Of a DNA stretch of 40,112 bases, positions 24,155 through 33,069 are shown piece after piece (position 1 is the first letter of the stretch; the number at the start of each line of letters is the position of its first letter). Where the stretch lies: contig ADNK01000005.1 of NCBI GenBank assembly GCA_000320545.1, positions 32,501-72,612 of the forward strand. The letters are read 5' to 3'. Origin of the DNA: Bigelowiella natans CCMP2755. Its lineage: Eukaryota > Cercozoa > Chlorarachniophyceae. The position numbers were made by a program, and so were the translations under genes. The notes under the pieces were generated by a model. The model worked only from the letters and a program-made list of their open reading frames with translations. It was not told where the DNA came from and ran no database searches.

Positions 24155-24427
24155 AGCACAAGCACACAACAGTCCATGATACTTTTTCTCTATTATTCTT
24201 CTGAGCAGAGGTACCTCGGGCTGCATTTTGTAAGTACCAACCGCGGTGGAGCACTGCGAATATCAAAAACGGTAAAAAAAAAAAAGGATCAACGACAATA
24301 CGATATAGCAGGAAGCCTTTGTGAAACGCATCGCTCCTTTCTAAAACACGCCGTAACCGCTTTGAGAAGTACCCAAACCGACATCTACCTACTGTACAGT
24401 ATTCAGATTAGACTTGATATTCGATGA
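13841..24427 (+). CDS. PPR-SMR protein (pentatricopeptide repeats plus C-terminal Smr domain), about 37 exons
   Basis: Exon model (about 1,100 residues): 13841-13974, 14166-14471, 14616-14692, 14788-14866, 15027-15080, 15262-15295, 15392-15445, 15654-15730, 15983-16216, 16389-16428, 16520-16687, 16803-16888, 17387-17446, 17722-17926, 18065-18250, 18568-18600, 18884-18947, 19080-19129, 19388-19728, 19900-19949, 20036-20092, 20495-20546, 20808-20844, 20985-21109, 21333-21370, 21514-21560, 21735-21764, 22023-22051, 22240-22283, 22327-22368, 22624-22661, 23023-23092, 23300-23315, 23421-23460, 23501-23558, 23842-23887, 24209-24427. PPR character is plain in LMIDICARTGDLHTGLAI, LTRMRQYGFRPSKA, GDMDAAMSVARMYPNSKW, LKDQGIKPGLATYRVVL and AVEILTEMK; the Smr end in GEIDLHMFRYPARTR, LILITGVGRHS and SPGVNRELVEV. 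PPR-SMR proteins bind organelle RNA. Exon 19 is an acidic insert of about 114 residues. Two junctions (27/28 and 32/33) fit the domain only if shifted one base. The N-terminus shows no clear targeting peptide, and the last exon's end is uncertain. Confidence 0.75.
15823..15873 (+). repeat. (CT)n microsatellite in PPR-SMR intron
   Basis: Nearly pure CT dinucleotide array on the sense strand of an intron, positioned as a pyrimidine tract well before the acceptor at 15982. Confidence 0.9.
16229..16291 (+). repeat. G-run plus (GT)n microsatellite in PPR-SMR intron
   Basis: G run at about 16229-16241 followed by (GT)n at about 16260-16291, just downstream of the exon-9 donor GG|GTAGGGG. Confidence 0.9.
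16729..17160 (+). repeat. (CT)n, (GT)n and (TAC)/(ATC)n microsatellites flanking PPR-SMR exon 12
   Basis: (CT)n then (GT)n at 16729-16771; a second (CT)n at 17021-17056; CTA/TAC and ATC triplets at 17088-17160. Exon 12 (16803-16888) sits between them. Confidence 0.85.
17308..17342 (+). repeat. (CT)n microsatellite before PPR-SMR exon 13
   Basis: Pure CT array about 45 bp upstream of the acceptor at 17386. Confidence 0.9.
18655..18880 (+). repeat. (CA)n-(GA)n, (GT)n and (TAC)n arrays in one PPR-SMR intron
   Basis: (AC)n 18655-18678 into (AG)n 18679-18712, (GT)n 18747-18779, then (TAC)n 18842-18878 ending in CCAATAG, the acceptor of exon 17. The triplet array occupies the place of the pyrimidine tract. 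Confidence 0.9.
19242..19802 (+). repeat. (CT)n and (TG)n arrays around PPR-SMR exon 19
   Basis: (CT)n at 19242-19276 upstream of exon 19, and (TG)n at 19769-19802 downstream of its donor. Confidence 0.85.
21260..21873 (+). repeat. (GT)n, (CTC)n, (CT)n-(GT)n and (AG)n arrays around PPR-SMR exons 25-27
   Basis: (GT)n 21260-21283; (CTC)n 21399-21424; after the donor of exon 27 at 21765 the intron is GTT(CT)n running into (GT)n to 21827; (AG)n 21838-21873. Confidence 0.85.
22823..23204 (+). repeat. (CTC)n, (TAC)n and (AT)n arrays around PPR-SMR exon 32
   Basis: (CTC)n 22823-22856; (TAC)/(CTA)n 22949-23015 running to CTCGTATAG, the acceptor of exon 32; (AT)n 23171-23204 downstream. Confidence 0.85.
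24081..24153 (+). repeat. (CT)n-(CA)n compound microsatellite in last PPR-SMR intron
   Basis: C run, then (CT)n, then (CA)n, ending 55 bp before the acceptor at 24208. Confidence 0.9.
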
Positions 24428-25466
24428 TGTTTGATTGCCCTCTCTTTGTTAGAATCCATCAGAAATGTCATGTATATCTATCCTAGGCATTTCTGCGCTG
24501 GTACCATCATTCTGGAAATATCTTCACCCAACGTGCTACTACAGACAATCTCCCCGCCACCTAGCTCCCTCATGCAATTGGTCACCATTAATGGCTAACG
24601 ACCGCGTAGCTTCATAGTTAGTAGGCATGTTTAATAAACAGAGCTTACATGTTAGTTTAATATGCAGTGCTTCATTGTAACGCAATGCGCTTGAGGAAGA
24701 AAATTGTTTGTGCCAGCGTCTTTGCGATGTTGGTTTGTGCCCGCTACACATGTTGCACTTGTCTAGCTTTACACAGCTACATTAGCGATGACCATTAAAA
24801 GAATTTGATGCATGATGTACGTGCTTTTGTTTCCGTTTGTAATTAGCTAGATTAGATGCCATCCTTGCATGCTGATTGTGATACAATGTGCACAATTTTG
24901 GCAAAATATTGCATGAGCAATGTATACATGCATCGTAGCCGTATTTTGTGCGCAGCAAATCCTTGTACAGCTACTAGCAGTCACATAATCGAAAATTTAA
25001 ACATTTCATTACATCCGTCTCACAAGTCATAGACACGTACATCATCACATGTTACACAGCTATATAGAAGGATGACCATTGAAAAGATTTAATCACTTCA
25101 TTACATCCGCCGCTACATGTTGGCTTGGCATGTGTATGTGCACGCACTATGTACATAAGAGCGTTAGCTAGGTTAGCTAGGAGTAGCACATCGATATGCT
25201 GGTGGAACTATGTACAATAGGGCTAGACAAGCGCAGATACTGCTTTTTCATAAGAACAATGCAGAATTATGCTCTTGCGCTTCAAAGCAATTGTTGCAAA
25301 CATCGATTGCAGAGAACCATGTAGCATGCAGTAGACATATATGAGAAGAAGTACCTTGGTGAACGTGTAATGCGCACGATATCTAAAAATACTTTAACAC
25401 ACACACGGCAACAGTTCTACTACAGTCCAGATGAGTGTGTGGCCACATGGCGAACATGATGGCGGG
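24428..25466. other. Convergent 3' spacer with TGCATG/GCTAGC palindromes
   Basis: Between the 3' ends of the PPR-SMR gene (+) and the hybrid kinase (-). No supported gene. Recurrent words include TACATGCAT (24925), GCTAGGTTAGCTAGG (25167), AGCATGC (25323) and CTACTAGCAG (24970). Two near-repeats of TTACATCCG with 'cacagctata' wording occur at about 25010-25110. Confidence 0.55.
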
Positions 25467-27378
25467 TTATTTTTCTTCAACAACAGCGCCTAAAACGGTG
25501 TTAAGCATTTTGCGAAGGAGTCGAAACTGTATCGGCTTCCCTAGAATATAATTGAAACCGGGGTTATTTTCCCTCATATCCTCAGGAGACCCTGTGAGCG
25601 CGACAACAATGATCTTCTTCGTGGTCTTGATCTTGCGAATCTCCTTCAGCGCTTCTATACCGTCCATCACAGGCATTTGAATATCCGTGAATACGATCGG
25701 TTGCAGGTGCTGCTTCAGCACCGTATCTACGCTGCGGACGAGAGCTTGGCCGTTCCCTGACATAATGCATTGGCCTATGCCAGCTCTTTTCAAGAAGCGC
25801 TTGATTAGCTTCTGGGAGAGGTAGTCATCTTCCGCAAAGCAGAGCCGCACGGAAGGTGGGACCAACCCTGATCGGTCGCCCGGGCGAATATCAGGAGACG
25901 GATGAAAACTTCTCGTCGATATACACGGTGATTTCGCTCCTGTTTCAACTTTCATATCTCCGTAAGGAACAACTATTGCGAAGATAGATCCTTTCTTTTC
26001 CTTGGATTCAACGTATATGCAGCCTTTCATCAATTGGACTATCCCCTTCACTATCGCTAGTCCAAGGCCAGTGCCACCGCTGCGGCCTTCCAGAGGTGTA
26101 AAGATCTTAGCAATATCAAGCTTGGAGTCTGATCCCTGGTCCTCTACCTCGATGAGAATGGCGTTGTGCTTCATCCCAGGCTTTCCCGACTCAATCTTGC
26201 ACCGGCCATTGACGATGATCGCATCGTTTTCCCTGGAAGAACAGAAAAAGAACAAAGAAGAGGAGAAGGGTGGGAGGGGAGGAAGATGATGAGGATGCGT
26301 CACAACACCCCAATTAGAACATCGCTAATATCTACTCGGAAAGGAGGGAGAATTGGATTGCATGGTGTCGAGGCATAGCATGTTGCTATTTCATTTTGTC
26401 AAGTGTCTCCTCGCTTATTGCTGACTCAGGAGTGCTTGTATGCGTTGTGTGCTGCATGGCACATAACACGAAGAAATGCTGTGATTGGGGGTTGTTCTTC
26501 TTAATTGTATGTGAAAAGTGCAAAAATTCATTGGTCATATCAGTTCGCTATCAACGTTTTGAACGATCAATTTTAGCGGCTGATTTGGTGGATGTAGAAG
26601 TAGAAGTAGAAGTAGTAGTAGTGGTGGTGATGGTAATGGTAGAAATAGTGTACATGGTCTCCTCGACGTAATCCAGGTTATACTTCGCGGCGAGTTTACT
26701 GAGAATTTCTTTGTCGTGTGCCCGCTTCTGTTGTGCTCTCACTTTTTCGCGGAATTGGGGCGGGGGCAACATGATCTCTTTGTCAGAAGAAAGACGCCGC
26801 GTACGAATCCAGATTTTCCCGCCTTCCTTCGATGCTTCCATTGCATTCAAAATCTAAGTAAGAGAGGGAATCAAGTCATTTTTGTTGTCGTAGTTGTGAA
26901 AATAAATGCAACAAGTCTGAGGGAAATGATCAAGGAGAAACGGGGAGGAGAAGGGTACTGCTGTATTTTCAGTTGTGAATAGATGTCTATTTATTAGTAC
27001 CAAGCTGTTTATCATCTGCTCAAGCTTATGTGAGTCCGCAACTATGATCTCGGGAATGGAGTTATCATGACAAATCTTCAGCACCAAAGACTTTTTGTGC
27101 GCTATGCTTTCATTCAGCTTTTCGATATCTCGAAGCATTCTCAACATATTGCTTTTGGTCAAGTCCAGGTTCCACTTGCCAGAGCTTTTGAAAGAACAGG
27201 GAAAGGGTTTCGATATAGTCATAACGATGACGATAACGATGATAATGAATGTAAAGATAGTATTTTTCGTCAACTGTTTTCATAATGAGGACATTATTTT
27301 GGAGAGGAGATAGGCACAAGCAGATAGCATTACATAAACTCCATCTCATCATGAATTATAATGCGCGCGAGATTGTGA

Positions 27379-27416
<38 letters not shown>

Positions 27417-28531
27417 AGCAGCTTTGTGAAGTTCAGCACTGAATCCACAACGGCCGCAAGTGATCTTGATCCTAAGAAGATCCCTTCTATGCACGCTGCT
27501 TCGCTTTCTGTGCTTTGCATAATATTTTTCTCCTTTAAGAGCTGGGTGTAGCCCAAGATTGCATTAAGTGGTGTCCTAAGTTCATGAGTCATTTTCGCCA
27601 GAAAATCCATCTTGTCTTCCGAGGCCTTGAGCGTGGCTGCAACCTGTTTGACGAGTTCCCGCTCGTTTTCTTGTAGCTCATCAATAAGCTTTCCGAAATC
27701 TGAAGTTTTCCTTCGCAGATGTAGTTGTAGTCGGCAGACTCGAGCTAGCACGCTGAGAGCAGTCATCTGTTGGTTCGTTAGCGTCATCTTCGTATCCGAA
27801 ATCACACATAAAGTCCCAAAGGCCATGTTATCTTCTACCATAGGCATACCAGCGTAGAACCGAATCTTTGGACCCCCGGTAACCAATGGATTTTCAGCGA
27901 AGCGTTCGTCCTCCCACGTATCGTTGACGACGAAGAGCTTGTTGGGCTGTAGAATCGCGTGGGAGCAAAACGCCTCATTCCTACCGGTCTCTGAGCAATT
28001 TAAACCTTTTTGGGCTTTGAAAAATTGGCGTTTCTCATCTATCAGGCTGATCGCGCCTTTCTCTGTGCCGCATATCAGAGTAGCGAGCCACAAAATAGAG
28101 TCATAAATCGGTTCCTGTTCCGTGTCTAGAATATTGAATGAGCGCAAAAGTTCCATTCGCTCAGCTTCGTGTTGCGGCTTCATGGCCGGTCGATATCTTT
28201 TTCGTGATAGATCCGGGCTATTCAGTGTGGATCTCATATTGTTGGTGGCCAGCTGAGGCGTCGTTAATTTGAGATCAGCAGTTTCATTTCCTCGCATTGC
28301 AATCTCCATAATGTCATTGGCTTCTGTCACGGCATCGCTTCTATCCAAAAGAGACACAAACTCTTCATTTTCATGTATCAGTTTCCCCACGGATTCTGTG
28401 CTCATAGATTTTAACTCATTTAGAGTTTCTACACAGAGCTTTATGTCCGCTTCAGACCATTCCAAGTCCGAGATGGACTCCTCCATCGCGGAGGTGGGGG
28501 CAGGTCGAAAGATGCCTACACCACGGATCAT
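25467..28531 (-). CDS. Hybrid histidine kinase: GAF - HisKA - HATPase_c - receiver
   Basis: Four exons join in phase to 754 residues: 28531-27417, 27184-27001, 26853-26654, 26232-25467. A GAF domain spans about residues 120-275 (AERMELLRSFNILDTEQEPI, later FYAGMPMVEDNMAFGTLCV). The dimerization H-box MTHELRTPLNAIL puts the phospho-accepting His near residue 316. The N-box is SLILNAMEASKEGG; a basic loop of about 45 residues then precedes the ATP-lid region. The G1 box is weak (VEDQGSDSKLD) but G2 is good (GGTGLGLAIVKG). The receiver has AEDD, VFTDIQMPVMDG (phospho-Asp near 682), ALTG and LGKP. There is no membrane span, so it should be a soluble cytosolic sensor; the GAF ligand is unknown. 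In this family the His is autophosphorylated and passes phosphate to the receiver Asp. The first intron starts directly in a (CA)n repeat. Head-to-head with the 28968 gene. Confidence 0.9.
27379..27416 (-). repeat. (CA)n array starting at the donor of hybrid-kinase intron 1
   Basis: On the coding strand the exon ends CTGCT and the intron begins GTACACAC, continuing as a pure CA repeat of about 36 bp. Confidence 0.85.
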
Positions 28532-28967
28532 TGTCGCGATTTAAAATAGGATCCATTCCTTCTTTGCATTTTTTTATTATTATTTTCTCGCGAGGAAAAG
28601 CACATGTATTTGAAGTCGCGACACATCAGTCGTCGTCGCTGTTCTCAAATGACTCCACCTCATAAATTTTGTAGAGCATTTTCGTTGTTGTTGAAGTCAA
28701 AATAATAACTGCAAGAAAACGAAACCGAAAACCCAGCGCAATAGATCTCTTGGCATGTAGATCTAGATCTAATATGACATTTTAAGTCTGTGACAACAAT
28801 AATTTGATGACGCAACATATTATCCCCATGATACATGACGACACAGCAGACGACACAGTGTTGAAGGAAAACCCAAAATCAATTGGGGGGACCTAATAAT
28901 GGAGCCGCCGGCTGATGGGTATTCTTTAAACTTAAAAAGATAATTATGACAAGTGCGATAATGGTTT
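28532..28967. promoter_or_regulatory. Divergent 5' region between hybrid kinase and repeat protein
   Basis: 436 bp between the two ATGs. It contains a T-rich tract at 28565-28585, TGTAGATCTAGATCTAATA at 28756-28774 (a short AGATCT palindrome doublet) and no long microsatellite. Both promoters must lie here. Confidence 0.4.
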
Positions 28968-30870
28968 ATGTACATGTCTGTCAGTTTGAATGATATCGGC
29001 CAATCTGGCAAAGCGTCTGTCCTGAAGAGGAAGGGGAAGAACAGCTTGAAGAAGATTCCCGGCTTGGCCCAAATGAAACAAATGAATCTGCAATCTAGCC
29101 CGTTTTATGGAGGAAATAACGAACTGCAGAAATTAAATCACGTAGAGAAGAAAGGACAGAAAAATACTTCGCTTCCAAGTTTACGAATTGGGAGGGGTCG
29201 AACTTTGAAAGCCCTCCAGCCTAGTACAATACAGGCCAGCCGTAGATTCTGCCCTAAATCTTCCTCATTTGGCGAAGATCCATTGACGATAAATGTGCCT
29301 AACAATAACAATGGAGATTCTGGTAATTCCCTCTCCAACAGTGATAGTAACAATTCCTCCGTATTTCCATATCCTTCGCGGAATCAGTTGTCCGTCAGCG
29401 ACCACAGACTTCGGCCTTCCAAATCCTTCGGTACCAAGCAGTTGAATGGTCGCAAATTACAGTCGTCCAAATCGTTCGGATCGATAAGATCGCGGATGCA
29501 CTCTCTCAGTTTCGACCGCTCGATGAAAGGCTCTAGATCGTCGAACATTTTTCGGGAGGGTGATCGAGATCTCTCTAATTCGGAGGATTCCACTGACAAA
29601 AGCACATTAATAGATAGCATCGGAATTGAGTGGGAGAATGGAGAGCTGGGTCCGGGTCGATCAGTTACTAATTTGAAGAGGGTTGTCACAATGACCCCGC
29701 GCACTGGCCAAAATGTTTATAATAAGACCCGAGAACATATTAATTCCTTCGAATATGGAGAATTAAGACCCCACACCAGAGGTACAATAAATGCTGAGCA
29801 ATCTAAAAAATCAAACTCCTTCTCATTCAACTTGCCTATATCGAGTCGTAAACCTAGCCTGGGGAGGTCTGCCACACTGTTACCCCCAACAGGTTTGATG
29901 GGTTCTACGGAGTCTATGAAGAAGTCAAAATCCTTATCGAGCTGCCCAATCGGAGGACTGCGAAGGACTGCTTCTTTGCTGCCCTCACGTACCATGACTA
30001 GGCTAGGTGCGAATGGATTTATGGCTAAGTCGAACTCTTTCTCTGGCAACTTACGGAGGACCTCTTCTATCATGGGCCCAGATGACTTAAGGGCGCCGTT
30101 GAATTCGTACAAGAATATCAGAGGTCGAGTTTCGAAAGGAGGTGTGAGCCTCCTCAAAAGAGCGCAAACTTCCTTGCCTAAAAAAAGCAGAAGAATATCA
30201 CAGGATGCGGATAGGTTGGATCGGCTTGCGCCTTCGATCAAGAACAAATTTACATTTAAATTAAGCAGGTCCAGCGCCACAGCAGGAAAAATATCATTTG
30301 GAAGACCACAGCCACAAGAGAAAAGTCAGGACATGACGGAAAAGGAGCAGGAGGGCAACGAAGAGGACAATAACGGTGAGAATCATCTATATTTACCAAT
30401 CTTGGGTGCAGCATGGACACACTTTTAGCCATCTGGAGACTAATTTATTTTTTTATTTTTTTGTTTTTGTAGAAGAGAGAAAAATCCAGAATCCAGGGGA
30501 AGTCTTGACTCCGCGCGTTCAAAAAAAGGTTTGTCTGCGTATCTATTGTCTGTTGTTTCCGCCCTTGAAATCTAAAGCTATATACATGTGTGCTCACGCA
30601 TAGAGACGAAACACACTGGAACTTGATCGTGATTGTACACACACCGCACATAGCCTTCCTTCTATACTTATATTCATTCCCCTTTCGGCTGCAATATCAT
30701 AGGAGTGGGAATCGCAGGAAAGGAGCACTTTCTCTGATGAAATCGCCAGGTTTGAATGCGGACCTCTGTACAAAGAGCTGCGGCGGCGCCAACTGAAATA
30801 CGGCACCGAGAAGGATCAGCTAGAGTTCATTGCCAACGCGGCAAAACTTTATCTCAAAGGAAGTACATAG
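28968..30870 (+). CDS. Basic Ser/Arg-rich disordered protein with imperfect RRTxS repeats
   Basis: Exons 28968-30375, 30473-30528 and 30703-30870 join in phase to 543 residues. I do not recognise a family. Residues 1-460 are basic and predicted disordered by eye, with many copies of a K-S-x-S/F-G pattern (PSKSFG, SSKSFGSIRS, KSNSFSFN, KSKSLSS, AKSNSFSG). In residues 300-390 there are three imperfect units of about 30 residues: LGRSATLLPPTGLM, LRRTASLLPSRTM and LRRTSSIMGPDDL, each followed by a KSxS motif. RRTAS and RRTSS fit the consensus of basophilic kinases such as PKA. The C-terminal 55 residues are different: acidic/helical, with FSDEIARFECGPLYKELRR and ending KLYLKGST. The ATG at 28968 opens the frame; the ATG at 28973 region is out of frame. 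A phosphoprotein or cytoskeletal/nuclear scaffold is plausible but unproven. Confidence 0.7.
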
Positions 30871-32379
30871 ATGTTCACCCATTATGACATAGATTTGCGG
30901 TACGCACGAAAGATATGTGGTTTTGATCTGCCTACCTTTCCAATGAATAGTTGATTAATTTTGCCCCTGATCTTATATCGTGCTGGAAAACTAGCCGATG
31001 TGACAAGCAAAGATTGTGCCGGACGTTAAATTAGGCTTCATTGCCATGCGCATTGCAATGCACACATAGCAAAATCTAGAAATGCTTGAGTGTTGCGTTT
31101 TCAAATAAACACTGTAGTATAGTAGGTTGCACATACGATCCTGCATTTGCTAGCTTGTTTTGATGAGCATTGTATGTAGCAGCATCGATCGCACGCAAAA
31201 TGAAGGGGGAGGTAGTCGCCTAGCCGATGCCCGCCTTTTCAGTGTAGAGGCCGAAGTCTAGCAGAAGTTTCTCACATGTCACGGGCGATGAAAAGGCATC
31301 GCGCACAGCAAGGGGCCTTTGCAAAACGTAATGAAAATATTGAAAACATTTGTGTGATCGCATCACGTCGTCATGTCCGTCCGTCTCATAAATTTCCCAT
31401 AGCATGCTAGCATAATGCATGCAATTGCCAATGTGCTACGCTTGCTTATTGTTGTCACACGCACGACATGGCTTGCACAATAATAAGCTATTAGTAAGCA
31501 CCACGCAGGCAACATCCAACGCGGTAGCTAGGTAGTTGTGATGTCAATGTAGTCTAGATGTGAGTGCGCTACGTACTAGCTGCTAGTGTAGCTAGCATGC
31601 TAGCATGGCTACGATGGCTGTTGCTGATGAGCGATGTACACATCTAGACATTAGCAATCAATGCTCTCGCATACGCATGGGATCGGATGCCACGCACTCA
31701 CGTATACATGTGATGAATTCTTGCATTCATCGATCTAGCGATGTTGTAGCAAGTCATCGATTACAACATTGTTGCTTCGTCTGTGCTAGCTAGCTAGTGT
31801 GCCATGCTAGCATGTCCATAGCAGACTTATAGACTTTGGGATCTCATCGATGCTATTGATGCCATCGTACTTAGTACACGCTAGCACGCACATGCAAGCC
31901 TAGTATGCTAGCATGTGTGACACTACTCTGCGCATCATGTCATCGCAAGACACGTAGGTACGCACATTTAATTTCGCTTTGTGTAAGCACCGGCATATCA
32001 TAGTACCTAACTATATAAAACGAGATAAGCACATGCATCTCTACCGTCATTTCAGTCTATTCTATGTACATGTTTTATTACCGCTAGCTTGCTGTGTATA
32101 TCTGAATAAAATGCTTGCTAAGTTCTACTCTGCTACTCAGAGAATCGCAGAGCTGGTGTGATGTTATTCCTACTATAGCGGCAACGAAGCTATGAATGTT
32201 GGCTTGCATTCATAATTGAATCAATAGTCGGCTTTATCTTTAGACGCAAACTACTTGAAGCCTCCGTTGGGCCGAAGTTCTATCGATCCAAACGTGAATT
32301 TTATCAACAGTTCGATCAGATATTACAACATATACATTTATTATAGCTCAATATAGCATGCCTAATATAAATTATAAAT

Positions 32380-32426
<47 letters not shown>

Positions 32427-32554
32427 TGCATAGCTATGTGTGTGGTGTGGTGTGTATGTGTGTGTGTGTGTTGGTATAGAAATTTATGTTTAAGATTTTC
32501 TCTCATTCTCCACTTGATGCTAAGTTTGAATATTTGTCGTCAACTTAGAAAGGA
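30871..32554. other. Convergent 3' spacer rich in CTAG/GCATGC palindromes, ending in an (AT)n array
   Basis: Between the 3' ends of the repeat protein (+) and the serine hydrolase (-). About two dozen CTAG words occur between 31150 and 32100, e.g. GCTAGCATGCTAGCATGG near 31590, GCTAGCTAGCTAGTG near 31786 and CATGCTAGCATGT near 31803. Around 32370-32424 a long (AT)n array with (TG)n follows. No supported gene. Confidence 0.6.
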
Positions 32555-32895
32555 CTAATCATATGCTATGGTCATGGTCACCAGCACCATTAATATACAC
32601 AAAACATAACCCGACAGCGCCACACAAACGGCGCAGGTACGACAAAGTATTACCGAAGTGTTTGCAACAACGTGCATCATTACAATTTGCATGTAGTAGC
32701 CATTTCTCCGATCGACTAAGGGGTAATACCTACTCCAGACAAGTACCAGCATTTTAACCAACAATAAAATTGTTCCTTCCCGTCTTTTTTGGTTAATGTT
32801 TTTCGCCGCCACCCTACCCAAAAAGGCCTGGGTCAGAATGTATATGTTGAGCCTGTTGTAGCATACAAAATGTGAGTATATATATTACAATATAT

Positions 32896-32930
<35 letters not shown>

Positions 32931-33019
32931 CATATGTATGTTAACACTTGCACCAACACTGCATGTGAAGATATGTGAGTGAGCATATTATTCACAATGA
33001 GAAAGTATACTATTTCTCA

Positions 33020-33066
<47 letters not shown>
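32370..33066. repeat. Three (AT)n arrays at the 3' end of the serine hydrolase gene
   Basis: Arrays at about 32378-32424 (downstream of the stop), 32896-32925 and 33024-33065 (both inside the intron between exons 11 and 12 of the minus-strand gene). Each is flanked by TG-rich sequence. Confidence 0.85.

Positions 33067-33069
<3 letters not shown>

Noticed and set aside
16022-24266. Many frames made of Ser-Leu, Thr-His or Arg-Glu dipeptide repeats on both strands.
   Set aside because: They are translations of (CT)n, (CA)n and (GA)n microsatellites in introns, not genes.
30590-30806. Antisense frame over the last exon of the 28968 gene.
   Set aside because: The plus-strand exon joins in phase and ends in a natural stop; the antisense frame has no support.
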